DNA of 64,000 nt from positions 57,424,426 through 57,488,425 of the forward strand of contig NC_085857.1 of NCBI RefSeq assembly GCF_034702125.1, written 5' to 3'. The notes under the pieces were generated by a model that was given only the letters and a program-made list of their open reading frames with translations, was not told where the DNA came from and searched no databases. Shown piece after piece: positions 10,310 to 23,200 of the stretch. The translations under genes and the position numbers were made by a program. This DNA is from Engraulis encrasicolus (Eukaryota > Chordata > Actinopteri > Clupeiformes > Engraulidae). Each line of letters begins with the position of its first letter. Position 1 is the first letter of the stretch.

Positions 10310-12944
10310 GTACGTGTTCTGTTCTTGCAGTCGGCGTCACGTTACTTTGGGTTTGGGAAACCACTTAATCGATGCGTTATAGTGAACAAGTACAAATAAA
10401 CAAAGCGATCGCAGCAGCAAAGTTAATCTGGCCACAAATAAGTACACCTTGCGAGTGTCTGTAAGTGTTCAAATTCCGGCCTGGTTGTCGGCCCAGAAGC
10501 GGCAGTGTTACAGCGCAATCTTTGTTGTTATTTTCAATGTTGGCCCACATAAGCTTACCGGTAGGTAGGCCTACTATAAAATGTCAGACACTTTAGTTTT
10601 TCTGTTGGCCCAGTTATATATCTGAATGATGGCTGGGCCTGTACGGGGCCCGCATACTTTTCAAAATGCCATGGCCTAATGATTAGGGTGTTGGCATTTA
10701 GATCATTGGGTTGCAGGTCCGAATCCCGCCCTCACCTCTACCTACACCTACCGTACTGTAAATCCATGGCTGAAGTGCCCTTAAGCAAGGCACCTAACCC
10801 CACTTTGATCCAGGGACTGTAACCAATACCCTGTTGGCTAAACAGAAGTCACGTTGGATAAAAGCGTCAGTTAAAGTATAATGTAATGCCAAGTGACTGT
10901 GTCAAGTGACAGTGTTCCTGTTGGCCCTGTGCTGGCCCAGTTTACAGCCTCTGTGCAGATGGGCCCCTTCAGACACTTTGCTAAAAACTCTCAATTATGG
11001 GGATGCCCCTTTTTTCAAAACCAGTAAGTAAGTTACATTCATTTCTGTACTTGCTGATATGGAGAACCAATAACGATACCATTACAGTACAATACATGGT
11101 CATTGTAAGTTTCTAGCATTAGGCTCTGTGCAAAGGAGTTAGTATAGCATTCTGACTGGGTCGCTGTTAGAGGTTCAGAGGAGTATGTGTGCACATCCCA
11201 CCCGATGGGCTAGGTGCAGGACAATGAGAGCAAATCCAAGTGAAAAAGAAGCTGTGGACTTTGGCTGATCAGCTGACTGTAGAAGCTTTTAAAAATGACC
11301 CACTCAAGGCCATGCTCACACTTTGCCTGATGAAGACCTGAAGGTCGAAACGTTGCGCTCTATTAAATAACTTAATTCACAGTAGACAAGCGGTGTCGCT
11401 GTTAGAGGTGCACCGAAAATTCGGCAACCCTACGGCGCAGTGGGTGGATGAAAACTTCCAGCTTCAGTGTGGTACTCCAGTGTCAGGAATTCAAAGGCTC
11501 CAGCTCTGCTGCAATATCGAGTGCGTTTGACAGTATGTTTGAGTGCTGGAGAATAGACCGTACCAGAGTACACGCAGTTGTCAGCGACAACATTCATAAT
11601 ATGGTTAAAGCCATGGATGATGGCGACCTGAGAGGAATACGATGCGTGGCCCATATTTTGCTGCAAATTGCTGTCAATGAAGGTGTGCTGAGCCAACGGA
11701 GCATTGCTGACATGGTATCACCAGGGATGAAAATAGGCCACTTTAAACACTCCCCTCTGGCATATTCTCGCCTCCAGGCTATCCAGGCACAATTCGGCAT
11801 GTATCCATAACGTTTCCAGCCAAATGTCAGCACTAGGTGGAATAGTACGTTCTACATGTTACAGAGCCTTTTGGATCAAATGCGAACCCTACATCGCAGA
11901 TTACGATCTGTCAGCGACATTCACCCCTTACCAGTGGCTATTAATTGGGAATGTTCTCTCTCTCGTCGCGCCATTTGAACAGCTGACGAGAGAAATTAGT
12001 TCAGCCAAAGCATCCGCTGCAGATGTCGTCCCCTCACTTGCAGCACTGACGCCAGACCTGCTGAAAAAATAAGTGGAAACTGACCACGGGGTCAAAACAA
12101 TGAAGACGGCACTTTTAGAAGCACTGAACAGACATTTTAGTCAGACAGACACAGACCCCCTGTTCTGTAACACAAGCACAAATGATGCATCCATAATGCC
12201 AAATGAATGACCACTAAGGGCCATCGTAAACCACACCTCCCCTGCCAGAAATTGAGCAGGTGGTCCCCAGACTGATATGTCACTTGTGATGTAGTGTGGT
12301 GATAACCAGCCAATCACTTCACTGCATCTCTGTGCTTAAAGTTGCATCGTGTAAGATTGTGGCCAGAGTAGGTATTGCAACTATAATGCTCATTGAAACT
12401 CAGCCAAATTTGATCATTTCATGAATATTAAGAAATAATAATCCAATATTTACTATTATGACTGGTATGAAGGACGTTTTGCAGCTAAAAATACACATTT
12501 CTGGAAATTCAAAATTGCGGACCATGGAGAAGATCCCCCTTCTCATGTACGTAAAATGCCATTTTCCCAGTCATAATGAATACTTATAATTTAATGGTGG
12601 TGTTAAGTCTTTGTTAAAAAGGTAACATTTATGAATGGACAGTGTGAATTCTGGAAATGACCTACTAAAAATATTACACAGTGCACCTTTAATGAAGCAA
12701 TGTCAATGTTTCTGATTGTGTTACACACACAAAAAGTCAAAGAATGCGCGCACATCAGTGGCACAGGTGCTGGACCAAACGTAAGATAACTGAGAAGAAA
12801 GTAAAATATTTATTCGCACAACGTTTCGGACTGAACGTCCTTCATCAAGGTGCACCTTGATGAAGGACGTTCAGTCCGAAACGTTGTGCGAATAAATATT
12901 TTGGGAGCATTCAACAGTGCTGCGGACCTTTACTTTCTTCTGTG

Positions 12945-12975
<31 letters not shown>

Positions 12976-15273
12976 TGCTATCTTCAGTCAGTTTCAGACT
13001 GTGTTACACACACATACACATTCTTCTTCTGCTTCTCATCATCACCAATGTCCTTATAGTCCAGCCAGCCTCTCCAGCCACTGAACCACCAGAGACACCG
13101 ATGGGAGATCGGCAGGTCAAAATGGAGGAAGAGGACAACTGGCAGGAAGACAGCGACCGCTCCCCCACCAGTAAGTACATAAATCGACAACCTCACCAGG
13201 GCTGGGTAAAAAAAAATATTTAATTGATATTGAATCGATTTCATTTAAAATTCACAATATCGATTCACAGGGCACAAAAACTATTTTTTTTGCTTCTTTT
13301 TCTTTTTGTTCTTTTAGTTTAATTTAGGTATATGGAAAATACTCCGTAGGTATTAGTCAAGCCGCAGCTTTTTGAACATTTTATGTAAAAATAGGCGTGT
13401 GAAAAAAATGGGGGAACTCCTGGCCAAATTGTTGCCTCATTTTCCTGGTTTTAGCTGACAGGGGTGGCACCAAATGTGGTTTTCTGCTGCTGTAGCCCAT
13501 TTGCCTCAATATTTGATGTGCTGTGTAATCAGGGATTTTCTTATGCATACCTCGTAAGGCTGTAACGATACACCCAACCCACGATTCGGTTTGTATCACG
13601 ATATATGACCCACGGTTCGATATGCCCCACGATATTATTATTTTTTAAAGGGAAAAAAATAAGAAGAAAATAAATGATGGGCTATATTTATATATAGGCC
13701 TATGCTTTCTTTTTGCATTTACCTGCCTACATTTTTTTTTTTAGGTCTACTAAATGATGTTGCAGATATAGGCCTACCACTGCAACCTGTTCCCCAGGTG
13801 TTGACATCAAAGCACAACACAGAGAAATAAGGGATATTAGTTCACCAAGGAAAAATAGGCTTATTACAAATAGGCTTAGATCATATCATGCTGAGATGCT
13901 GACCATGTGTGAGAGGCAGAGATGGAGAGAGAAGGGTCAGGGTTCCAGTATAGGTAGCCTATAACAACTGTCTCACATTGTCAAACATTATCCAATTAAT
14001 AATATCAAAACATTCACTGAAAACAACACTGGTAATATTTCGTCAGGAAACATGTTGTATTAAGTTACTTACAGAAATGCAACACTTAACAGGGCTCCAG
14101 AGTGCGACCAATTTGGTCGCATATGCGCCCATTTTTTTCAATGGTGCGCCTAAAAAATATTTTTAGGCGCACCGGTGCGACCAGCCATCAGTAGAACAAA
14201 ATATATTACCAAACAAACGTTTTAATGGACATAAAAAGAATAGTCATTCTAGTGGCCCATCATCACACAATAAAACGTGTCGATGCGGTCATTCCTTCAA
14301 CTCCGCTGAACTACCGGTAGCCTAGCTTTCTCCCCCTTCCTCGTTCACAGGCAGCCCGACGTTTCAGAATAGAATGTTCGACTTCGCTCAACTATCCGAG
14401 TTCACATGTGCCAGCGAGTTTTGTGTTCTCAACCAGGCGAGTTTTGCAACGGACGAGAGAGTTACAATCACGGTAAAAACAGCAAAATGACTTGAGGATA
14501 TTTTAAACACGAGAGAGTCACAATCACGGGGAAAAACTAAATGGCTTGAGCGGATATTAAACATTGCCACACAAAAACGCAGACGGGTGCAGATAATTGC
14601 CAGTTTCAGCTGCGTGCAGAGCTGACCAAACAACAGGTGACGTGCTAGTCTGTCGGGACTTCTGTGGGAGTTTTTTTGATAGCGTCTAGGGCAGGCTACA
14701 TACTGCCTATCAGTCGGCAAGGCATCGTTCATGCACCTCGAGAGAGGGAGAGAGAGAGAGAGAGTGTGTGTGAGCGAGCGAGCGCACTAGTGCTGTCGTG
14801 TCTGTTCGTAGCGCTTGCTAAGATACCACAATCATTATGCAGAGGGAGAGCGCTCAAAAACGGGGAAATAGACAAAACCCAATTCACCTCAGATTCCACT
14901 GTAAACAAAGGCTAGGCTATTTGTGTCTAATGGTTTTAAAAATCATGACATTTTTAGCAGGGTTTGTTAAAATAAATCTATCCATCCATCTATCCATCCA
15001 TCCATCCATCCAGCCATCCATCTATCTTCATATTGTAACTCCGTGCTTGTGCCGTGTGCATAGCCTTATTGCAGAAAAGGCTGATATGTTTATCTTACTA
15101 GTCACATACTGACTAAAAGGCTACTAATTTGGTCTTTTCTACCAGCCAAACTGCTTGTAGCCAAGATGTGTTAGTTAGGTAGCCTACTGTCATGTATTTT
15201 ATAAGGAGCACATTCGGAAGACTAGCCTATAGCACATGAAAGGCTCCAGGTCTTTTAAAATATAGCAACAATA

Positions 15274-15310
<37 letters not shown>

Positions 15311-17127
15311 TACTGTTGCTATTATTATTGCTATTGTTATTTTTTAAAGCTGAGGTGCGTGTGTGTAGGCCTATGTGGTGGTGAAAACATTTGGCTGCAC
15401 CTAAATTTTGTGCTGGTGCACCTAAAAAAAATGTTTAGGCGCACCAGTGCAACCAGTGCAAAAAGTTAGTCTGGAGCCCTGCTTAATTTTGATGTTTAAT
15501 ATTTTTGTAACTTTTTTGATCGTGCAGCAGCGCGCACACGCTTATAGCCTACAAACAAAACTCGAAATGAACCTCAGTTATGTTCTCAGTATGCAACACG
15601 CACGTTGTCTTTTGTTTGGTTTTGTGATTTGACATTTTGAAATGGAGCATGTTTTCGCTAGGCAGGCTTTCGATGTGGGGAGGATATAATGCTACCTAAT
15701 ATCCACATCGACCTCAACGTTCGCCGGACTTCAGACACTCTTTCAAAGCCCTTTCGAATTTGGGCAGGCGGAGCATCTCGCTCTCTCGCATTCTTTATCT
15801 CTCTCCGCTCGTCTATCTCCACTCAACATACATCGGCGCATGCATGAATCAAAAACATCTTCACACGTTTGATAAAGCCTTCTTGGTCTGTTGTTCATTT
15901 CTGTGCTTTACCTTCCGACGTTTGCCCAAGTTTTTTTGTCTCGCGGTCGCGGAGGTTGCTCAGGTAACAACCAATGCACGTGCTGCTGGTTGGACGGAAC
16001 ATTTTACAGGAGAGAGGGGTGAATGGAAGTGTTACTCGCTCATGTGCGCCCCATTTCTAATTGTCTTTGAGCGCATATACAAGCATTAAGCGCATATGCA
16101 AGCATTTGCCTGTATCCTGCTGTTTTCTAGACTGAGGGGTAACAACTTTAAAAGGGCGCATCGCGATTCTGCGAGGAAGGTTCGCGATAGGGGTTCGTGG
16201 GTCTGCGTACCGCGATCCCTCGGTTCGATGCAATATCGTTACAGCCTTAATACCTCGGCTGTAATGAGTGGTTATCTGACTTAATGTTGCCTTTGTATAA
16301 GCTCCAACCAGTCTGTCCATTATCCTCAGACCTCTGCCTTCAACAAGGCATTTTTGCCCACAGAATCGCTGCTCACTGTATTTGTTTTCTTTTTCGCACC
16401 ATTCCTTGTAAACCCTACAGATGGTTATGTGTGAATATCTCAGTAGATCAGTCTTTTCTGAAATATTCAAATCAAGCCTTTCAGCACCAACAGCCATGCC
16501 ATGTTCAAAGTCATTTAAATAGGCTTTCTTCCCCATTATGATGCCCGTTTTGAACTGCATAAGTTCATCTCAACCATGTCTAAATGCACAAATGCATAGA
16601 GTTGCCACCATGTGATTGGCTGATCAGAAATTTGCCTCAATGAATAGTTGTAACAGGTGTTCCTAATGAAGTGGCCGGTGAGTGTATATTGCTCAGGTCT
16701 GCAGGCGTGTGGGTGTGAGTTTGTGTGCAATGTTGTGCGTGAACGCGTTCAAAAGAACGCGTTCATTGAACACGCTCATTTTTTCGTGAACGTTGAACTG
16801 AACGCAACACATTTTTTAATAAAGAACTTGAACGTGAATTAGTTCACATTGCGTGTCATGAACGGCAGACATCACTGTAAATGAACGTTGGAATTTGTTT
16901 TGCATTGAAAGCTGAGTGACATCTGTTTTCTCTTTTGAAACGCAACGAGAGAAAGTTCCCCCCTTCTCTCTCTCGCTGGTGCCGCTTGTATCATCAGTGA
17001 GAATTTCTTTTGACATCTGTGTGCGCAATGCATTGTGGGCAACGTAGTGTCCGGCTGAGAATAGTTGAATAACATAGGCTTAGTTATTGCTGCTTACGCA
17101 CGACGTTACCCATGATGAATTGCGGCG

Positions 17128-17159
<32 letters not shown>

Positions 17160-17188
17160 GAGACAGAGAGAGAGACAGAGAGAGAGAC

Positions 17189-17236
<48 letters not shown>

Positions 17237-20200
17237 CAAGCGCTGCATTTAAAAAGTGGTTCGTGGAAGGGATAGTAAGGACATCCACAACGTCCTGTTC
17301 GAATTTGAAACGGCACATTAAGTTAAAACATCCATCCAGTGTGAATGCATTTGCACGCCCTCGAGGGTCATAAGGGAGGAAAGGGAGAGAAGACCCCTAC
17401 CAAGCCCAAACGTAGCAAAGTGCCAGCAGCCTCCAAGAGGTCCGTGATGGTCTCACAGGTGCAGGTAGATCAACTGATTATCGACTACTACATTGTGGAA
17501 GATGTACAAACTCTAAACAAAAAAATCACTGTATCACACATGTGTTACTATAAGTGTGTTACATAAGATACACAATTTCCTTAAAAATATATAGGCCTAG
17601 GCATATTTGTGCATTTGACTTTTGCCTTCATTAGGTCTACCTTCATTCAAGAGTTTTGCTCATGTAAATTAATTCATACACAAACAGATAGGCTATATAA
17701 TATACAAAGGGGATTCCAAAAAAGTTGGGACACTTGGTGTTTTATGAATAAAATCAAAATGCTGGCATTTTCAAAACATGCAATATGTTAATAAGGTAGA
17801 GCACTGTGCACAGACAACATATTAGTTGTTAAAGCCAAGCAGAATGATTGTTTTGGGGTAATTATGTGATCATTTAAAATTTCACCCTCGCAACAAATCC
17901 CAAAAAAGTTGGGACAGGGCCAATAAAATGCTTTTTATGTTGGATAAGACTAAAAACAACACAAGGGAAGCGATTTCATAGTTAAAGAATTTGCCTGATG
18001 ATGATGATTTTATTAAGAAAATAGATATTTTGATGTGCAAGACATGATTTCAGCCGCCCAACTGATAGGTGTGTTTTTTGACTTGTTTACCTTCTTGTTA
18101 TGCTTAATATGTGGTATATCCTGACTGCAAGAAAACCATTTTGTAACCTGTATACTCTTATGATGGAACCACACTGTTGGAACATAGTAGAGATTGACAT
18201 TTGCCATCATTATGGGACAATATCTAAAGGCTGTGCTCCACAATATATTGCCTTGGTAGCTATGTATGCTGTTTATGGTCTGAATATATAATTCAGCCCT
18301 CATTTTAATGCTCTACATGAGTAAGAAGACCATAACCAAGGCATCTATGCACCCCTTTACCATCATATATCCCGTCTTTCAGACTGACCACTAAATCAAG
18401 CTGAAATATTCATTTTACTCATAACCTGGAGGGTGCATGACTCCATGATTTAAAAAAAGAATGAAATGTTTTCCATTCTGTAATCAGATGACAGTTTCAT
18501 GTGTCTCCTAGGTCCACCTAGAATGTGTTTATGGTCATTTTTTCAACAGCTGTCATTGTTGGAGTGTCATAGTTTGCTTATTGCCGATGGGTTTGTCATG
18601 ATCTCATAACTCGTGCAATGATTTCACAGCACTCTACATTACAGAAATAAGCCTTATATGCCTGCAATTTTGATAATTCAGTCTTTCTGTGTAATAGATC
18701 AGTAATTAGTCCCTCAAAATCTTCGCTACTGAGTGCCACAGCCTCTCTGTCATGGTATTTTATTTGTGCATTCATGTTGGCAGTCAATATAGTTCCTTTC
18801 AAAATATTCCTCCTTGTGTTATTTTTTAAATTATCCAACTATTACAACATTTTTTGGTCCTGTCCCAACTTTTTTGAGATTTGTTGCATGGGTCGAATTT
18901 TAAATGACCACATATTTCCCTCAAAACAATGCTTTTGCCTCATTTTAACTGTTCCTATGTTGACCTTGTGCCATTGTGCATCTTATGCATGGATTGAATG
19001 TTTTGAAAATGCCAGCATTTTTATTTTATTCACAAAATACCAAGTTTTTTGGAATCCGCTTTGTAATATCATATAACATTATATCATATTTCACATTATA
19101 TATATTATATATATTAATTATTTATTTATTTATTGAAATGCTTGTAGACTTCATTGCACTAGGCTAGAACTGGTCTACTTTGTCTGTTCTGCATGCTGCA
19201 AGTTTCATCACCTGGTATGAAACCCACAATTGCAGTGTCATGAGCAAATGTCTAGTCAGTTTCAAAGAATGTATGATTTCTAGCTCGTGGTGTGAAAAAG
19301 TAGGCCTATTTATTTGAATATTTCACGAAAAAAAAGAACTGAACTGAACTTTGAACTAGTTCACAATTAAAATTGTGAACTTTGAACGTGAACTGTTCAC
19401 TTTGAGCATCTATGAACTGAACTTGAACTAGTTCAGAAAATCTGTGAACTGGCACAACACTGGAGTCTTGTACTTCAAGAAGCTAGTGAAGACTCATCTC
19501 TTCCGAGAGAGCTTCTCTGCATAACATGACTAACTCTATTCACCTCTAATCATGGGTACTAACCTGCACTTCACTTAGTAGGTTCTCCAATATTTTTTCT
19601 GCTCTCTATCTGTTCTAAAATACCTGTATACTGCTGTACTCTGCACAAACCCCATATTCTATATTTGAATGTCCTCCTTGTAAGTCACTTTGGTCAAAAG
19701 CGTCTGCTTTACCCATTGGCACCTGAGCCAGTTTTTAGAAAAGGTCCCCAATGCCTGAGGGTTTTTGAGATTGAAAACTCCTATGAAAAATTAAATATCT
19801 CAGCCTCTGGAACACATAGAGACATGGGACAAAATGCATTTAAAAGGTAAAATCCTCTGCTTTCACAGGATTATGCTCATTCAGCATGAACACTATTCCT
19901 TAAAAATCATATCTCATAATCAAATGATTTGAAAAAAGTTTCATGTGCTTTTAGGATAATGCTTGTTCTGCTATTTATTATAGACTATTAGGCTACTATT
20001 GCTACTGTTACAATAGCCGACTATAACTAAATCATAATAATCATTATTATTATAATTATTAGGCAGTCATTTCTGCCATAAATGGGGGGACATTAATCTG
20101 ATACAGCCACTTGCTCTCCCACCGGCGAGTATGGAGGTTATGCAGAGACCGATGAGCAATTTCATATCCTATTTTGAGACGGGGCTACACTTTGAGCTGG

Positions 20201-23200
20201 ATGTGTGGCTGCGCGTCTATAATCTGCATGTCTACCGTTGTCTGCCTCACCAATAGGCTATCACCATATCCGAAAGTTCCTTGGTGAAAATATTCTGAAA
20301 TATATCTAAAGGACGTGCTTCCTCAGATATTGGCACCTTCGCTAATTGCCCCGAGTGTGAGTGAACTTTTGGTAACGTTGGGGGCGAAATCTAGCTAACT
20401 CTCTATTTGGAAGCCACTCGCCCACCTCATCATACGTCCGCGGCAAATCACACTCCTGCTCTCTATCTAAAGAGTCTTCAATCATATTTCCTTTCCTTGA
20501 TGAAAATCTCTTCATTACCTTTCAACTGAACATCACGTTCGCTGTAACAGCGTGTCTTGCGAACCACAGCCTTTTTTTAACCTGTGTGAAATGGCTAAAC
20601 AACCCACGTCTGCAGAAGCGAGCATGGTTGATTTCGCTTGACATTTTTGTCAACGAATCAAAAAAATGTTTTGCCACATGATCTTTAAAAAATCGAGAAC
20701 ACCCACCTCTTCTATATAAACAAAACATTGTGCATTGCATCTTGTGTCTCGCATCTTGGAACTATTGACAAATCAATAATGTTGCGTTTTGCAACAACCA
20801 GCGTCAGGGCCAATGTTGCGTAACGCGTAACGGCGTTAATGGGTTAATGCAATGTAATGTTATGTAATGTAATGTAATGTAATGTATCGACATTCTGTTC
20901 CTTCTTGCTGCAGGGGAAGACCGAGAGTGGAAGCCGAATAAGCAAGGGAAGCCTGCGAGCAAAAAGAAAGGAAAGAAGAAGTCCAAAGGCGGCTCCGGAG
21001 CCAATTCCAGTGAAAAGCAAGGTAGTAGAGCTAGGAGATATGATATAAAGGATGTACCAGTGAAAAGCAAGGTAGTCTGGCTGGCAGATATGACTATATA
21101 CAATATATCCCAATGAAAAGCAAGGTAGTCAGGCTGGGAGTGACATGGTTTTGGGATGTATGAATGCAGTCAACATTGGAAATCTGAATTACACCTAAAG
21201 AAGCATGCATGTCAACATGCACTGTGACTACAGAAGCAGATCATGATACTCTCCATAGGATTTCATTCAAAACTCACACCCATCTATTTTAGCCAGGTGC
21301 AGACTCAAAATGTAAAATTTCAATGTACTGAAAGGTTGAAACACACACCGTTGACCTCCCTTTTAATCCCTTTTCATTTCGAAATGAAAAACGGAATGTA
21401 GTTGCTGCCAAAGGTGGTTCTACAAAGTATTAAGCAAAGGCTGTGAATACTTTTGTAAATATGATTTCTTAGATTTGAAAATGTATAAAAATAAAAAACA
21501 GTCAAGACAACTTGTTTTTCACATGGTCATAGTGGAATAATTTGTGTTTGACAACAGAGATTCATTTGTAGCATTTGGAATAAGGCTTTAAGATAATAAA
21601 ATGTGAAGAAAGTGAAGCACTGTGAATACTTTCCGGATTGACTGTACAGTGCCAATTAAAAAGTCTACACGCCCCTGTTCACATGTTCAAAAGTTTTTTG
21701 TGATATAAGACAAAATGTCGGACAAATAATTTCACAACTCCTAAAGGCAGCCTTGAAGCAAATCCCAATCAAAAGCCATGGCAATGTTTGGAGATTCAAC
21801 GATATACAGTATATCATGAGGACGATAGATAATTTCTGCCATGGTAAACTGATTTTATCCATTATTACAGCCAATATATAATTATATAACAGTTGTGTTG
21901 TCACCATCAAACTCTTTAAGTTTTTATATAGCTTGACCTGTCTAGACTTGAACTAGAACAGAATTCACATAACTTGACTAGACCAGGGGTATCAAACTTG
22001 TTCAGGGTCTACACTCAGCCAATTGGATCTCAAGAAATTCCATAATGAAGCAAAAGTAATATAGTTTCTCAGTAGCATAATGATGAAACTATATTACTGG
22101 AATTGCATGCTAGTGATCTGCTGATGTCAAAAAAAGGCAAATCCATCTTCGATTTACGTCTTTTATTCAAGTAAATTGTTTTTGTTTTCTCTACAAGTCT
22201 GGGCCGGATTAAAACGTCTGGCATTGTTCATATGATTGTACAGTTTTATTGTGATATAAACTAATCCGCATCATAATGGATGTGTTTTTTTTCTCCATAT
22301 TGCCCAGCAAACAAAGAGGGTACTGCAGAAGACGGCGACGGCAGCCAGCCACAAGGAGCTCCCTCCACTGGAGGAGGAGGAGGAGGAGGAGAGAGACCGT
22401 TCGAGTGCGAGACCTGCGGCAAATCGTTCACGCGGCTCAAAGACGTCCGGCGGCATCAAACCGTCCACACGGGAGAAAAGCCTCATCAGTGTACCACTTG
22501 TGGAAAAGCCTTCACGCGAAAGGACCATCTCACAAAGCACGAGCGGACCCATCTCAACAAACCATACCATCCGCCCACTGATGACGACAAGCCATCGGCA
22601 GACGGAGAGGGGCAGCCTCGCAAGGAGCCGCACCACCACGCGTGCCGTACCTGCGGCAAGATTTTCGGTAGTCCAAGTGATCTGAAGAGCCATCAGCGTA
22701 CCCACAGTGGAATTAAACCCCACCAGTGCCCACTTTGTGGAAAAACCTTCACGCGCCAGAAAGACGTACGGAGGCATCAGAGTGTTCACACAGGAGAAAA
22801 ACCGTACTCGTGTACTACATGTGGAAAAGCCTTCGCACGACAAAGCCACCTGGAGAGACACGAGAAAACCCACACCGGAGAAAAGCCGCACGAGTGCATT
22901 GTTTGCGGAAAAGCGTTTGCGGACAAAGGCGAACTGAAAACTCACCTGAGGACGCACACTGAAGGAAAGCAACACCTGTGTGTCGAATGTGGGAAGACTT
23001 TTACTCGAAAGCGCAGCCTGGTCGCGCACGAGCTCACTCACGCCGGCATAGCACCCTACCAGTGCACGATCTGTGGCAAGGCGTTCACTCAAAACCGCAT
23101 TCTCATGGCGCACAAGCTGACTCACTCTGGATTGAAGCCGTTTGAGTGCATCGCGTGTGGAAAAGCATTTACGAGCATTGGCGAGTTGAAGAGACACGAG

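Larger units (their letters stand above)
13381..16686 (-). pseudogene. Tc1-like transposase relic, interrupted
   Basis: On the minus strand, 16560 to 16258 encodes the N-terminal helix-turn-helix part of a Tc1/mariner-type transposase (starts [20 protein letters not shown]). 13554 to about 13390 continues it ([20 protein letters not shown]). The two halves are separated by the hAT element at 13555-16249. The catalytic DDE region is gone, and the left terminal repeat is not found. The right end is near 16686, at a GTGGCCGGTGAGTG terminus followed by TA. Dead copy in intron 2 of ZNF-B. Confidence 0.75.
16728..19462. mobile_element. hAT-like element with GTTCAC-rich ends
   Basis: The left end CAATGTTGTGCGTGAACGCG and the right end CTGGCACAACACTG are imperfect inverted repeats with many GAAC/GTTC pairs beside them. 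No good target duplication is seen. A second element (17703-19065) is inserted inside. Confidence 0.55.

Noticed and set aside
16057..16257. Apparent extension of the Tc1-like frame beyond 16258
   Set aside because: The extension is read into the inserted hAT element; the real continuation is at 13554.
18013..18303. Frames on both strands conserved between copies A and B
   Set aside because: Similarity is at the nucleotide level because the copies are one repeat family; stop codons are near, and no protein motif was recognised.
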